A DNA stretch of 33,519 nucleotides from an uncultured Oscillospiraceae bacterium (GTDB taxonomy: Bacteria; Bacillota; Clostridia; Oscillospirales; Oscillospiraceae), in contig CALXEH010000025.1 in the NCBI GenBank assembly GCA_944387285.1, positions 1-33,519 on the forward strand, given 5' to 3'. The notes beneath the pieces are model-generated. The model saw only the letters and a list, made by a program, of their open reading frames with translations, had not been told where the DNA came from and did no database searches. This document shows positions 16,061 to 24,427 of this stretch, in pieces; positions within the stretch are counted from its first letter, which is position 1; each line of letters starts with the position of its first letter. Position numbers and translations under genes: made by a program.

Positions 16061-16426
16061 TCAGACCGTAGGGCCGGAAAGGGCAGAGAGGCTTATCTCC
16101 TCCGCGTCGCTCCACAGGTGCTCGAGGTTGTAGAACTCGCGCATGTCCTGCTGGAAGATGTGCACGATGACGCAGCCGAAGTCCAGCAGTATCCAGCCTC
16201 CGCCGCGATAGCCCTCGCGCCGCAGGGGCGGCTCGCCCAGCTCCGAGAGCGCCTTGTCCACCTCGTCCGTCAGGGTCTTCACGTGCGTCGAGCTCGTCGC
16301 CGTGCAGATGACGAAATAGTCCGCCAGCACGGTCAGCTCCGTCGTGCGCAGGAGCTTTATCTCCTTCGCCTGCTTGGCGTCCAGCGTCCTGACCGCGGCC
16401 TCGGCTATCTCTTTCGGTGTCAGCAT
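16061..16426 (-). CDS. rsfS: Ribosomal silencing factor RsfS
   Basis: The 121-aa protein has the RsfS/Iojap core: LADYFVICTATSSTHVKTLTDEV, then GYRGGGWILLDFGCVIVHIFQQDMREFYNLEHLW. It binds uL14 on the 50S subunit and blocks subunit joining when nutrients are short. A GGAGG-type site (GGGGAGGAAGGG) precedes the ATG. It lies 15 nt after the LCP gene and before leuS, an order common in Clostridia (nadD, yqeK, LCP, rsfS, leuS). Confidence 0.96.
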   Translation of the reverse strand: MLTPKEIAEAAVRTLDAKQAKEIKLLRTTELTVLADYFVICTATSSTHVKTLTDEVDKALSELGEPPLRREGYRGGGWILLDFGCVIVHIFQQDMREFYNLEHLWSDAEEISLSALSGPTV

Positions 16427-16441
16427 TTTCCCTTCCTCCCC

Positions 16442-17791
16442 TTATTGCCCGGCGATGTAGCCCTGGGTCATGTCCCAGGCGCCGGTGTCCATGTCATAGG
16501 ATATCATGTTGATGTTCTCGCGCGTCAGCTCCACCGTGAAGGGGTTCAGATACTCGTTTAGCATGACCAGCCACTCGTCTATGTCCGCGAGATAATAGCT
16601 CAGGCCCAGCACATAGCCGTCGCCGCGGCCCGGGATGGTGTTGAAGGTGATGTTGTCCGCGCTTATCTTCATGAACTCCTGCGCGAAGTAGGCCAGGTTG
16701 CCCACCGTCACGTTCGCCTCCACGCGCTTTTCGTAGATCTCGAAGATCTTCGTCAGGTTCGGGATGTTCTCCAGCGAGAGCGTCTGCCGCGCCAGGGCCA
16801 TGAGCAGCTTCTGCTGGAAGGCTATCCTCTCCACGTCGCCGCCGATATAGGTGTGCGAGCCGTCGTTGGACATGCGGAAGCGCATGGCGTTCACAAAGTC
16901 GTCCCCGTCCAGCAGCTGGTAGCCCTGCTTTATGTGGATGCTCACCGGCGGGTTCTGGTCAGGCGCGTCCCAGTCCATGTCGTAGGGGATGTCGTAGTAC
17001 ACGCCGCCTATGGCGTTCACGATATCCGCCGTGGCCTGTATGTCGATTATGGCATAGCAGTCCACCTCGTAGCCCAGGATGTCCTTCACCGCGTCGAGCA
17101 GCGCGCTGGTGCCGTCGCCGCCGCTGTTCACGCTCGCCGGGTAGGGTATATTCATCTTCTTGGGGTTAGTCTCGATATTGATGAGCAGGTCGCGGGGCAG
17201 GTTCACGAGATTCAGCGTACCCGCCTGCGTGTCGAACATGCCCACGATGTTGGTGTCCGTGTGCAGGCCCTCTCGGTCCAGTCCGCTTATGAGGAAGGTC
17301 CAGACCCCGTCGCGCCGCTTGCTGTCGGCCTGGTCGGGCGCCACGCCCTCGACCCCGCCCGTGTCGCTCTGGCTGCCGTCGTCATAGGTGTTGGGCCCGT
17401 CGTCCCGCGTGGCCGCGGGCTTGGCCCAGATCTTGAAGGCCGCAAAACCGCCTATTATCAGTATCAGGATGACGCTCAGCGCCACCAGCAGGCCCCGGCC
17501 CCGGTGCTTCCGGCTGCGCAGCTCCTCGCGCGAGACGTAGTCGTCCGACTCGAAGTGCACATCGTCCTCATAATCATAGCCGTTGCCGCTGTACACCGTG
17601 TGGTTCGTACTCTTTATATCCCGGCCCCGGCTCTTCGCCGTCTGGTGTCTCGGGCGCGGCTTGGGCTCGTAGTCCTCGTATTCGTCCTCGTCCTCGTAGA
17701 CGTACTCGTCTTCGTACTCGTATTCCTCGCGGCGAACTTCCTTCTCAGGCTTCTTCTTCGAGTGCTTTCCGCTTCCGCCGTAGAGATGCAT
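16442..17791 (-). CDS. LytR-CpsA-Psr (LCP) family glycopolymer-peptidoglycan ligase
   Basis: The 449-aa protein has a cytosolic N-terminal tail of about 100 residues that is extremely rich in Glu, Asp and Tyr, and one TM helix near 100-121 (VALSVILILIIGG). The outer LCP domain follows, with LISGLDREG, LVNLPRDLLINI (Arg200 region), DAVKDILGYEVDCYAIIDI and GGVYYDIPYDMDW. LCP enzymes move lipid-linked glycopolymers onto peptidoglycan. ATG 17791 overlaps the upstream stop as TAATG, with AAGG motifs just before; the in-frame ATG 17815 lies inside the nadD-yqeK gene with no clear ribosome site. The acidic Tyr-rich tail could be a regulatory or phosphorylation region, which is a guess. Confidence 0.94.
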   Translation of the reverse strand: MHLYGGSGKHSKKKPEKEVRREEYEYEDEYVYEDEDEYEDYEPKPRPRHQTAKSRGRDIKSTNHTVYSGNGYDYEDDVHFESDDYVSREELRSRKHRGRGLLVALSVILILIIGGFAAFKIWAKPAATRDDGPNTYDDGSQSDTGGVEGVAPDQADSKRRDGVWTFLISGLDREGLHTDTNIVGMFDTQAGTLNLVNLPRDLLINIETNPKKMNIPYPASVNSGGDGTSALLDAVKDILGYEVDCYAIIDIQATADIVNAIGGVYYDIPYDMDWDAPDQNPPVSIHIKQGYQLLDGDDFVNAMRFRMSNDGSHTYIGGDVERIAFQQKLLMALARQTLSLENIPNLTKIFEIYEKRVEANVTVGNLAYFAQEFMKISADNITFNTIPGRGDGYVLGLSYYLADIDEWLVMLNEYLNPFTVELTRENINMISYDMDTGAWDMTQGYIAGQ

Positions 17792-18957
17792 TACACCTTG
17801 TCCTTTCCGTACCATGCCAGGGCGCTTACGGTGGCGCCGTGTGGTTCTATGCCGCTCTGCCTCAGCTCCTCAAGGCTCATTTTGAGCCCCAGTGCCATGG
17901 CGGAGTCAATGTTCTCATACGCGAGCTGCCGGAGCCTCTCCACGCCCTCAAAGTCGCGCGTCGGCTCTATATAGTCGGCAATGTAGATTATCTTTTCCAG
18001 CAGGCTCATATCCGCGCGGCCCGTCGTGTGCCAGCGGATGGCGCTGTATATCCTCTCCGGTACGCCGAAGAGCTCTCTCGAGAGCGCCGCGCCCGTGATG
18101 GCGTGCGTGAGCTTTATATTCTCCCGCTCAAATTTATCGAACACTATACCATATTTCTCCGCCAATATCAACTGTTCTTCCATCGACAGTTTCTTCGTGA
18201 TATCGTGGAGTATGCCCGCCTCGGCGGCGTCGCCGGGGTCCTCGCCCCAGCGCTTTGCGAGCTTTGCCGCCTCCTGCTCGCAGCCCGCGACGTGCGGGAT
18301 GCGCTTGGGCTTCAGATACGCATAGGCCCGCTCCCTCAGCCAGTCGAGTTGGGGCTTCGCGCCGTAGTCGCGCAGCCTTATTATCCGCGCGTACACCTCG
18401 CCGTCGAGCTCGTCCGCACCGCGCCGGGACACCAGCAGCCCGCGCATCCCCGACGACGACATGGGCAGGGGCGCGGCGTTTATGACCCGCACCCGCGCGC
18501 CGTAGAGTTCCCTGAACCTCTCCGCACAGCGCTCTATCTCCGGCAGGTCGCCCTCGTCCCTCGGCAGCACACAGAGCGCCGCGTGCTCCAATATGCGCCG
18601 GTACTCGTGCCACTGCTCAAAGCTCGTGAGCATGTCCGTGCCCACGATGAGCCAGAGCTCCGCGCCCGGGTACGCCGCCGCGAGCTGCGTCACCGTGTCC
18701 GAGGTATAGCTCTCCCCGCCCCTTTGCAGCTCCAGGGCCGAGACCTCCGCCTCCGGGAAGGCCCGGAAGGCCAGCTTGGTCAGCTCGAAGCGCTCCTCGG
18801 GCGAGGGGCTGCCCTCGGCCAGGGCCTTGTGCGGCGGGTCCGCCGCCGGCATGATGAGCAGCCTGTCCGGCGCCAGCGCCTCATAGGCCAGGCGCGCCGC
18901 CCGCACATGCGCCGGGTGGGGCGGGTTGAAGCTCCCGCCGTAGACGGCTATCCTCAT
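17791..18957 (-). CDS. nadD: Fused nicotinate-nucleotide adenylyltransferase (NadD) and HD-domain YqeK phosphohydrolase
   Basis: The 388-aa protein joins two enzymes. Residues 1 to about 195 are NadD: YGGSFNPPHPAHVRAA (His14, His17), LLIMPAADPPHK, GTDMLTSFEQWHEY and the SSSGMR motif (167-172). NadD makes deamido-NAD from NaMN and ATP. Residues about 205-388 are a YqeK-type HD protein with IPHVAGCEQEA (His222), GILHDITK (His251-Asp252) and later AITG, IRWHTTGR and KIIYIADYIEPTR motifs. YqeK is a symmetrical Ap4A hydrolase. In many Firmicutes these are two adjacent genes; here no stop or second start separates them. The ATG overlaps the yhbY stop by 4 nt and the stop overlaps the LCP start. Confidence 0.95.
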   Translation of the reverse strand: MRIAVYGGSFNPPHPAHVRAARLAYEALAPDRLLIMPAADPPHKALAEGSPSPEERFELTKLAFRAFPEAEVSALELQRGGESYTSDTVTQLAAAYPGAELWLIVGTDMLTSFEQWHEYRRILEHAALCVLPRDEGDLPEIERCAERFRELYGARVRVINAAPLPMSSSGMRGLLVSRRGADELDGEVYARIIRLRDYGAKPQLDWLRERAYAYLKPKRIPHVAGCEQEAAKLAKRWGEDPGDAAEAGILHDITKKLSMEEQLILAEKYGIVFDKFERENIKLTHAITGAALSRELFGVPERIYSAIRWHTTGRADMSLLEKIIYIADYIEPTRDFEGVERLRQLAYENIDSAMALGLKMSLEELRQSGIEPHGATVSALAWYGKDKV

Positions 18958-19262
18958 TTCTTCTTCTGCGCCTTCGGCAGCTCGATCTTCGGCTCGGCCT
19001 CGTTGCGCTTGTAGAGCACGAACTTGCTGCCTATGACCTGCACCTGCTCGGCCCGGCAGCGCTCCGAGAGCACCTCGATGGCCTCCTTCGCCGTCAGCAT
19101 CGAGTTTTCCAGCACGCGGCCCTTCACGAGCTCGCGTGCCCGCAGCGCGTCGGTGAGCGCCGCCGTGGTGTTTTCCGTTATCCCGTCCTTGCCTATCTGC
19201 AGGATCGTGTCCTCCTTCGCGGCCAGCCCGCGCAGATAGGCCCTCTGCTTACTTGTCAGCAT
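18954..19262 (-). CDS. yhbY: YhbY-family CRM-domain RNA-binding protein
   Basis: The 102-aa protein shows the CRM fold pattern: LTSKQRAYLRGLAAKEDTILQIGKDG with its GKDG loop, then ITENTTAALTDALRARELVKGRVL and VIGSKFVLYKRNE. YhbY binds pre-50S particles and assists ribosome assembly. The last 15 residues are Lys-rich. It overlaps rdgB by 14 nt upstream and nadD-yqeK by 4 nt downstream, in the usual order yhbY-nadD. Confidence 0.95.
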   Translation of the reverse strand: MLTSKQRAYLRGLAAKEDTILQIGKDGITENTTAALTDALRARELVKGRVLENSMLTAKEAIEVLSERCRAEQVQVIGSKFVLYKRNEAEPKIELPKAQKKK

Positions 19263-19848
19263 CGCAATACTCCTTCAGCACCCGCGCAAACTCCCTCAGG
19301 GCCCTGCCGCGGTGCGATATCTCGTTCTTTTCCTCGTGCGTCATCTCGGCCATCGTGCGCTCTTCGCCCTCGTATATGAACATCGCGTCGTAGCCAAAGC
19401 CGTTCTCGCCTCTCATATACGTCGCTATCCGGCCCTCGCAGGTGCCCCGGGCGCGCAGCACGTCGCCGTTCGGGAACACGCAGCATATGGCTGAGACGAA
19501 CCTCGCCTGCCGATGTTCCACGCCCTCCAGCTTCTTCATCAGGAATTTGCGCCTGTCGAGGTCGGAATCCTCATGGTTGCCCGTATACCTCGCGCTGTGC
19601 ACGCCCGGCTCGCCGCCCAGGGCGTCCACCTCGAGGCCCGAGTCGTCGCTCACGGCGGGCAGGCCCGTGGCCTTCATCGCGGCCTCGGCCTTGAGGAAGG
19701 CGTTCTCCTCGAAGGTATCGCCCGTCTCGTCCACCTCGAAATCGCAGCCCGCCTCGCGCTGGGGTATGACCTCTATGCCCGTGCCGGCGAGTATCTCGCG
19801 GAACTCCACGACCTTGCCGGCGTTGTTCGATGCCAGTATCAGCTTCAT
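19249..19848 (-). CDS. rdgB: RdgB/HAM1-family XTP/dITP diphosphatase
   Basis: The 199-aa enzyme has the family signature ASNNAGKVVEFREIL at the start, TGDTFEENAFLKAEAA, LPAVSDDSGLEVDALGGEPGVHSARY and GYDAMFIYEGEERTMAEM...ISHRGRAL near the end. It hydrolyses XTP and dITP to clear deaminated purines before they enter DNA or RNA. ATG 19848 overlaps the ftsY stop (ATGA), and the 3' end overlaps yhbY by 14 nt, so it is part of the long operon. Confidence 0.96.
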   Translation of the reverse strand: MKLILASNNAGKVVEFREILAGTGIEVIPQREAGCDFEVDETGDTFEENAFLKAEAAMKATGLPAVSDDSGLEVDALGGEPGVHSARYTGNHEDSDLDRRKFLMKKLEGVEHRQARFVSAICCVFPNGDVLRARGTCEGRIATYMRGENGFGYDAMFIYEGEERTMAEMTHEEKNEISHRGRALREFARVLKEYCDADK

Positions 19849-20741
19849 GACAGCAGCGCCTCCGAGAAGGACTTCGGCTCAAAGGGCATGAGGTCGTCCA
19901 CGCCCTCGCCCACGCCGATATACTTGACGGGCAGGCCCATATCCTTGGCGATGGCGAAGACTATGCCGCCCCTCGCCGTGCCGTCGAGCTTCGTTATGAC
20001 GATGCCCGTGAGCTCCGCCGTCTCTGCGAACTGCTTAATCTGGATGAGCCCGTTCTGGCCCGTCACCGCGTCGAGCACCGCCAGGGTCTCGACATCCGCC
20101 TCGGGCAGCTCGCGCGTGATTATCCTGCGTATCTTCGCCAGCTCGTTCATCAGGTTGGCCTTGTTGTGCAGCCGGCCGGCCGTGTCGATGATGACGATGT
20201 CCGTGCCGCGAGCCTTCGCCGCCGTCAGGGCGTCGAAGACCACCGCGCCGGGGTCGGAGCCTTCGCCGTGCTTGACTATCTCCGCGCCCGAGCGCTCGGC
20301 CCAGACCGTCAGCTGCTCCGCCGCCGCCGCGCGGAAGGTATCGCCCGCCGCCAGCAGCACCTTCTTGCCCTCGGCGCTGTACTTCGCCGCGAGCTTGCCT
20401 ATCGTCGTGGTCTTGCCCACGCCGTTCACGCCCACCATCAGGATGACCGAGGGCTTGGTGTCCAGCTTCAGCTCGAAGCTGCCCACGCTCAAAAAGCCGG
20501 TCAGTATCTCCACCAGCGCCGCCTTTATCTCCGTCTTGCCTATGAGGCCCTCCTCGCGCACCTTCTCCCTTAGCGCCGAGACCGCCTTGAAGGCCGTGTC
20601 CGCGCCCGAGTCCGCCAGGATCAGCGCCTCCTCGAGCTCGTCGTAAAATTCCTCGTTCTCGCCGGTGAATTCGGCGAAGACGCCGCCCATCTGACGCCGG
20701 GTCTTCTCCAGCCCGGCCTTTATCTTGTCGAAGAATCCCAT
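19845..20741 (-). CDS. ftsY: Signal recognition particle receptor FtsY
   Basis: The 298-aa SRP GTPase consists of the NG domain with almost no acidic A domain, as is usual in this group. Motifs: P-loop GVNGVGKTTTIGKLA (about 104-118), DTFRAAAAEQL, IIDTAGRLHNK and the TKLDGTARGG nucleotide specificity loop, then GVGEGVDDLMPF. It docks SRP with nascent membrane proteins at the membrane. The start overlaps the smc 3' end by 22 nt, a typical smc-ftsY arrangement. Confidence 0.97.
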   Translation of the reverse strand: MGFFDKIKAGLEKTRRQMGGVFAEFTGENEEFYDELEEALILADSGADTAFKAVSALREKVREEGLIGKTEIKAALVEILTGFLSVGSFELKLDTKPSVILMVGVNGVGKTTTIGKLAAKYSAEGKKVLLAAGDTFRAAAAEQLTVWAERSGAEIVKHGEGSDPGAVVFDALTAAKARGTDIVIIDTAGRLHNKANLMNELAKIRRIITRELPEADVETLAVLDAVTGQNGLIQIKQFAETAELTGIVITKLDGTARGGIVFAIAKDMGLPVKYIGVGEGVDDLMPFEPKSFSEALLS

Positions 20742-23700
20742 TGCCCTGCTGCCTCCTCAGTGTGTTTTTCGGCCTCCTCCAGGTCCAGCTCTATGACCTT
20801 GGAGACGCCCTTTTCCTGCATCGTCACGCCGTAGAGGAAGTCCGCCTCCTCCATCGTGCCGCGGCGGTGCGTGATGACCACGAACTGCGTCCTGCCCGAT
20901 ATCTTCCGCATGTGCTCGGCGAACCTGATGACGTTCGCCTCGTCCAGCGCCGCCTCTATCTCGTCCATAACGCAAAACGGCGTGGGCCGGACCTTGATTA
21001 TCGCAAAGTACAGCGCGATGGCCACGAAGGCCGTCTCACCGCCCGAGAGCAGCGAGAGCGTCGTGAGCGCCTTGCCGGGCGGCTGTACCTTTATATCTAT
21101 GTCGCAGGTCAGCACGTCCTCGCCCGGCTCGAGCGTCAGCTCCGCCTTGCCGCCGCCGAAGAGCTCCGTGAAGGTCTCGCGGAAGCTCTCGTTTATCGCC
21201 GTGAATTCGCGCGTGAATATGCTTCTCATTTCCCCGGTAATGTCGTAGATTATACCCAGCAGCTCGCCCTTGGCCTTCTCCACGTCGTCGCGCTGCGAGG
21301 CCAGGAACTCATAGCGCTCGCTCACCCGCGCGTACTCGTCTATGGCGCCGAGGTTCGGCGTGCCGAGCGAGGACATCTCCTTTTTCAGCTCCGCTATCCT
21401 CCGGTTCGACTTTGCCGCGCTCTCTATGGGCCTTCTGACCGCCTGCGCCGCGCTGTGGCTCAGCTCGTACCCGTCCCAGAGCTTGTCCAGCAGCTGCTTT
21501 TCCTCCATCTCGGCGGAGAGCTTCTTCTGCTCGAACCTCGCGCAGGTGCGCTCCATGTCCAGCAGCGCGTTGTTCTTCTCCTGCACCGCCCGGTCGGTCT
21601 TCGTGCGCTCGCCCTCGACCTCGAGCTTCTTGCGCGTCGAGGCCGCGATGTCCTCTTTTATCTTCGCCGCCGCCTCGCGCAGCTCCTCTATCTTCCGCTC
21701 GCGCCCGGCCAGCTCTCGCTTTGCGCTCTCCGCGCCGGCCTCCATGTCCGCCAGGGCCTTCGCCCGCGTCTCGCTGTCGCCGGATATGCCCCTTCTGAGC
21801 AGCTCGAGCTGCGCCGCCGCGTTCTCCGTCGTGCGCCGCTCCGCGCCCAGCGAGGCCAGCTCGTTATTCACATTCTGCAGCTCGCCCGCGGCGACCTCCA
21901 GCTCGTACCTGGCCGAGGCCAGCTCGCGCTTTAGCTCCTCCGCGCGCGCGGTGAGCTCGTCCCGGCGCCTGGCCAGCGCGCCCCGGTTCGCCTGCAGCCG
22001 CTCCAGCTCGGCCCTGCGCGAGAGTATGCCCGCGTTCTTCGCCGCGCTGCCGCCCGTCATCGAGCCGCCCGAGTGTATGAGCTGCCCGTCCAGCGTCACT
22101 ATCCGCACCCGGCCGCCGCTCCTGCGCGATATCGCCACGGCGTCGGAGAGCGTCTCCGCCACCAGCGTGCGGCCCAGCAGGTTCTCGAATATGTTCGTAT
22201 ACCGCGCATCGAAGCTCACGAGCTCCACCGCGAGGCCCAGGCAGCCCTCGTCCTCCGAGGGCACCCGCTCGAGCCTGCCGCCGCGGATGACGTCCAGGGG
22301 CAGGAAGGTCGCCCGGCCCGCGTCGCGGCGCTTTAAGAGCTCTATGGCCCTGCGCCCGTCGTCCTGCGTGTCCACAACGACGTTCTGGATGGCCGCGCCC
22401 AGCGCCGTCTCTATGGCGAGCGTGCAGCGCTCGTCCGCCCGCACCAGCTCCGCCACCGTGCCGTGCACACCGCGCAGCGTGCCGCGCCGCGCCTCGCGCA
22501 TGACGGCCTTCACCGCGCCGGCAAAGCCCTCGTACTCCTTCTCCATCTCGGAGAGCATCGCTATGCGCGAGTCCGCGCTTCTGAGCTCGACTATCTGCTT
22601 TGTCAGCGCCTCGTTGGCCTCTGCGGCCTCGCGCTCGCGGTTTTCTATGCGCAGGCGCCGCCCGTCCATGACGTTCCTCGCCGAGGCGGCGTCCGCCTCT
22701 AGCGCCTTTTGCCGTGCGTCTATCTCGTCCATGCGGCGGCGGTGCTCGCCTATCTGCGCGGCTATCGAGGCCGCGCGCTCGGTCTGCTCGGAGAGCTCGC
22801 CGCGCATCCGCTCCGCCGTCTGGCGGCTGTTCTCTATGCTGTTGCGGAGCACCGCCGCCTCGGCCTCGGCCTGCGCGACCTTCGACTCCGCCTCCGACAG
22901 CCGCTGCCGCTGCTGCTCGGCCTCCACGTCCTTCTGACGCATCCGCTCGGCCAGGGCCTCGCTGCGCGAATACAGCGCTTCCAGCTCGCGCCGCGCGGCG
23001 TCCAGGCCGTTTTTCGCAGTCTCGTAGTCGCCCGCTATCGCCGCCGACTGCTCGCGCAGGCGGTCGAGCGCGTCCATCCAGGCGCTGACCTCCTCCACCC
23101 TCAGCTCGTCCCGCAGGGCGAGATAGCGCTTCGCCGTCTCCGCCTGCTGCTTGAGGGGCCCGACCTGCAGCTCCAGCTCGTCTATCTTGTCGTTGATGCG
23201 CAGGAGGTTCTCGTCCGTCCGGGCGAGGCGGCGCTCGGCCTCCTCCTTGCGGTAGCGGAAGCGCGAGATGCCCGCGGCCTCCTCCAGCACCTCGCGGCGC
23301 TCGGCGCTCTGGCCGTTGACTATCTCCGCGATGCGGCCCTGGCCGATGATGGAATACCCGTCGCGCCCGAGGCCCGTGTCCATGAGCAGCTCGTTCACGT
23401 CGCGCAGGCGCACCTGCTCGCGGTTTATATAGTACTCGCTCTCGCCCGAGCGGTAGTAGCGCCGGGTTATCGTGACCTCCTGCGAGTCGATGCCCAGGAT
23501 GCCGGCGGAGTTGTCGATGATGAGCGAGACCTGGGCAAAACCCATCGCCCCGCGCTTGGCCGTGCCGCCGAAGATGACGTCCTGCATCTTGCCGCCGCGC
23601 AGGGTCTTCGAGCTCTGTTCGCCCATGACCCAGAGTATGGCGTCGGAAATATTCGATTTGCCGGAGCCGTTCGGGCCCACGATGGCGGTTATCTCCCGCT

Positions 23701-23773
23701 CGAAGGCCAGCCGGGTCTTCTCCGGAAAGGACTTAAAGCCCTGGATCTCCAATGCCCTTAAATACAAGCTCAT
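20720..23773 (-). CDS. smc: Chromosome condensation protein SMC, short-armed
   Basis: The 1017-aa SMC ATPase has Walker A VGPNGSGKSNI, a Q-loop region and FGGTAKR in the N-terminal head, a coiled-coil arm and a hinge at about 415-580 (GVHGTVAELV, DGQLIHSGGSMTGGSA). A second arm follows, then the C-terminal head with LLSGGETAFVAIAL signature, VMDEIEAALDEANV Walker B and a VITHRRGTMEEAD switch. With ScpAB it extrudes loops and organises the origin region. ATG 23773 (MSLYLRALEIQGFKSF) fits the family; upstream in-frame codons do not. The GAGG site is only 2 nt away, which is close. Each arm is about 75-80 residues shorter than in B. subtilis Smc (1186 aa). It is the first gene of the long operon. 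Confidence 0.96.
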   Translation of the reverse strand: MSLYLRALEIQGFKSFPEKTRLAFEREITAIVGPNGSGKSNISDAILWVMGEQSSKTLRGGKMQDVIFGGTAKRGAMGFAQVSLIIDNSAGILGIDSQEVTITRRYYRSGESEYYINREQVRLRDVNELLMDTGLGRDGYSIIGQGRIAEIVNGQSAERREVLEEAAGISRFRYRKEEAERRLARTDENLLRINDKIDELELQVGPLKQQAETAKRYLALRDELRVEEVSAWMDALDRLREQSAAIAGDYETAKNGLDAARRELEALYSRSEALAERMRQKDVEAEQQRQRLSEAESKVAQAEAEAAVLRNSIENSRQTAERMRGELSEQTERAASIAAQIGEHRRRMDEIDARQKALEADAASARNVMDGRRLRIENREREAAEANEALTKQIVELRSADSRIAMLSEMEKEYEGFAGAVKAVMREARRGTLRGVHGTVAELVRADERCTLAIETALGAAIQNVVVDTQDDGRRAIELLKRRDAGRATFLPLDVIRGGRLERVPSEDEGCLGLAVELVSFDARYTNIFENLLGRTLVAETLSDAVAISRRSGGRVRIVTLDGQLIHSGGSMTGGSAAKNAGILSRRAELERLQANRGALARRRDELTARAEELKRELASARYELEVAAGELQNVNNELASLGAERRTTENAAAQLELLRRGISGDSETRAKALADMEAGAESAKRELAGRERKIEELREAAAKIKEDIAASTRKKLEVEGERTKTDRAVQEKNNALLDMERTCARFEQKKLSAEMEEKQLLDKLWDGYELSHSAAQAVRRPIESAAKSNRRIAELKKEMSSLGTPNLGAIDEYARVSERYEFLASQRDDVEKAKGELLGIIYDITGEMRSIFTREFTAINESFRETFTELFGGGKAELTLEPGEDVLTCDIDIKVQPPGKALTTLSLLSGGETAFVAIALYFAIIKVRPTPFCVMDEIEAALDEANVIRFAEHMRKISGRTQFVVITHRRGTMEEADFLYGVTMQEKGVSKVIELDLEEAEKHTEEAAGQWDSSTR

Positions 23774-23815
23774 TACCTCACAGCAGTTTAGCCCGCGCGC
23801 AAACGCAGGCATAAT

Positions 23816-23844
23816 ATTATATTACGCTCCCGTCCATTTTGCAA
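23816..23844 (-). promoter_or_regulatory. Promoter of the smc operon
   Basis: On the minus strand TTGCAA (23844-23839) and TATAAT (23821-23816) are 17 nt apart, about 45 nt before the smc start. It is the only strong promoter found for the smc-to-leuS gene run. Confidence 0.8.
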
Positions 23845-23850
23845 TCAGCA

Positions 23851-23886
23851 AAAAGCCGAAGCGCGGGCGCTTTTTGCCCGGCTTTT
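23851..23886. terminator. Nested hairpin with T-run between divergent promoters
   Basis: AAAAGCCG (23851-23858) pairs with CGGCTTTT (23879-23886). Inside it AAGCGC (23859-23864) pairs with GCGCTT (23867-23872), followed by TTT. It lies between the smc promoter and the asp23 promoter, outside both predicted transcripts. So if it is a terminator it stops read-through or antisense RNA rather than ending a gene. Confidence 0.5.
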
Positions 23887-23953
23887 GAGGCAATCCCCAA
23901 GACGCGGGCCGAAAATGCTACAACTTTTAGAAGTATGCACAGCAAAGACCCCC

Positions 23954-23982
23954 TTGTGCTTTCGGGTACATTGTATTATAAT
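23954..23982 (+). promoter_or_regulatory. Promoter of the asp23-fakA operon
   Basis: TTGTGC (23954-23959) and a consensus TATAAT (23977-23982) are 17 nt apart, about 55 nt before the Asp23/Gls24 start codon. Confidence 0.78.
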
Positions 23983-24036
23983 GTTTATCCGCCGCCGGAT
24001 GCACGGCGTGCGGAGCACTTTGAAAGGAGCTGCACC

Positions 24037-24387
24037 ATGGTTAAAATTGAAAACCAGAAGGGCGCAATCACGATCGACCCGGAGGTCTTCGCCAACCTCG
24101 CAGGCGACGCGGCGACGAGCTGCTTCGGCGTCAAGGCCATGGCCGCGCAGGCCAAGGACGGCGGCGTTTTCCAGCTCCGGCGCGAATCCATGTCCAAGGG
24201 CATAGAGACCCAGCTGGGCGAGGACGGCAGCGTGTCGCTCGGCCTGCACATCGCCGTTGACCACGGCGTGAACCTCATGGCGCTCTGCCGGAGCATCATA
24301 AATGAGGTCAGCTACAAGGTCTCCAAGGCCACGGGCGTGCCCGTGAAGCGCGTGGATGTCTATGTGGACACCATGCTCATCGACTGA
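24037..24387 (+). CDS. Asp23/Gls24 (YloU-type) envelope stress family protein
   Basis: The 116-aa protein matches the Asp23/Gls24 fold: GAITIDPEVFANLAGDAATSCFGVKAMA, LGLHIAVDHGVNLMALCRSIINEVSYKV, and the final GVPVKRVDVYVDTMLID. AAAGGAG lies 7-8 nt before ATG 24037. Family members act at the membrane or in the cytosol and are tied to cell-envelope homeostasis. It precedes fakA by about 40 nt, the conserved yloU-yloV pair. Confidence 0.94.
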   Translation: MVKIENQKGAITIDPEVFANLAGDAATSCFGVKAMAAQAKDGGVFQLRRESMSKGIETQLGEDGSVSLGLHIAVDHGVNLMALCRSIINEVSYKVSKATGVPVKRVDVYVDTMLID

Positions 24388-24427
24388 CAGCAAAGATACA
24401 AATATTGTCACCCGGAGGTAGTCCCTC

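Noticed and set aside
13871..16561. An 896-codon open frame on the plus strand across leuS and rsfS
   Set aside because: It is antisense to two certain genes, has the His/Val/Leu/Arg/Ala-rich make-up of a mirror frame in GC-rich DNA, and has no domain or ribosome site.
20741..23761. Several long plus-strand frames opposite smc
   Set aside because: Ser/Arg-rich or Leu/Arg-rich mirror frames of a certain smc gene.
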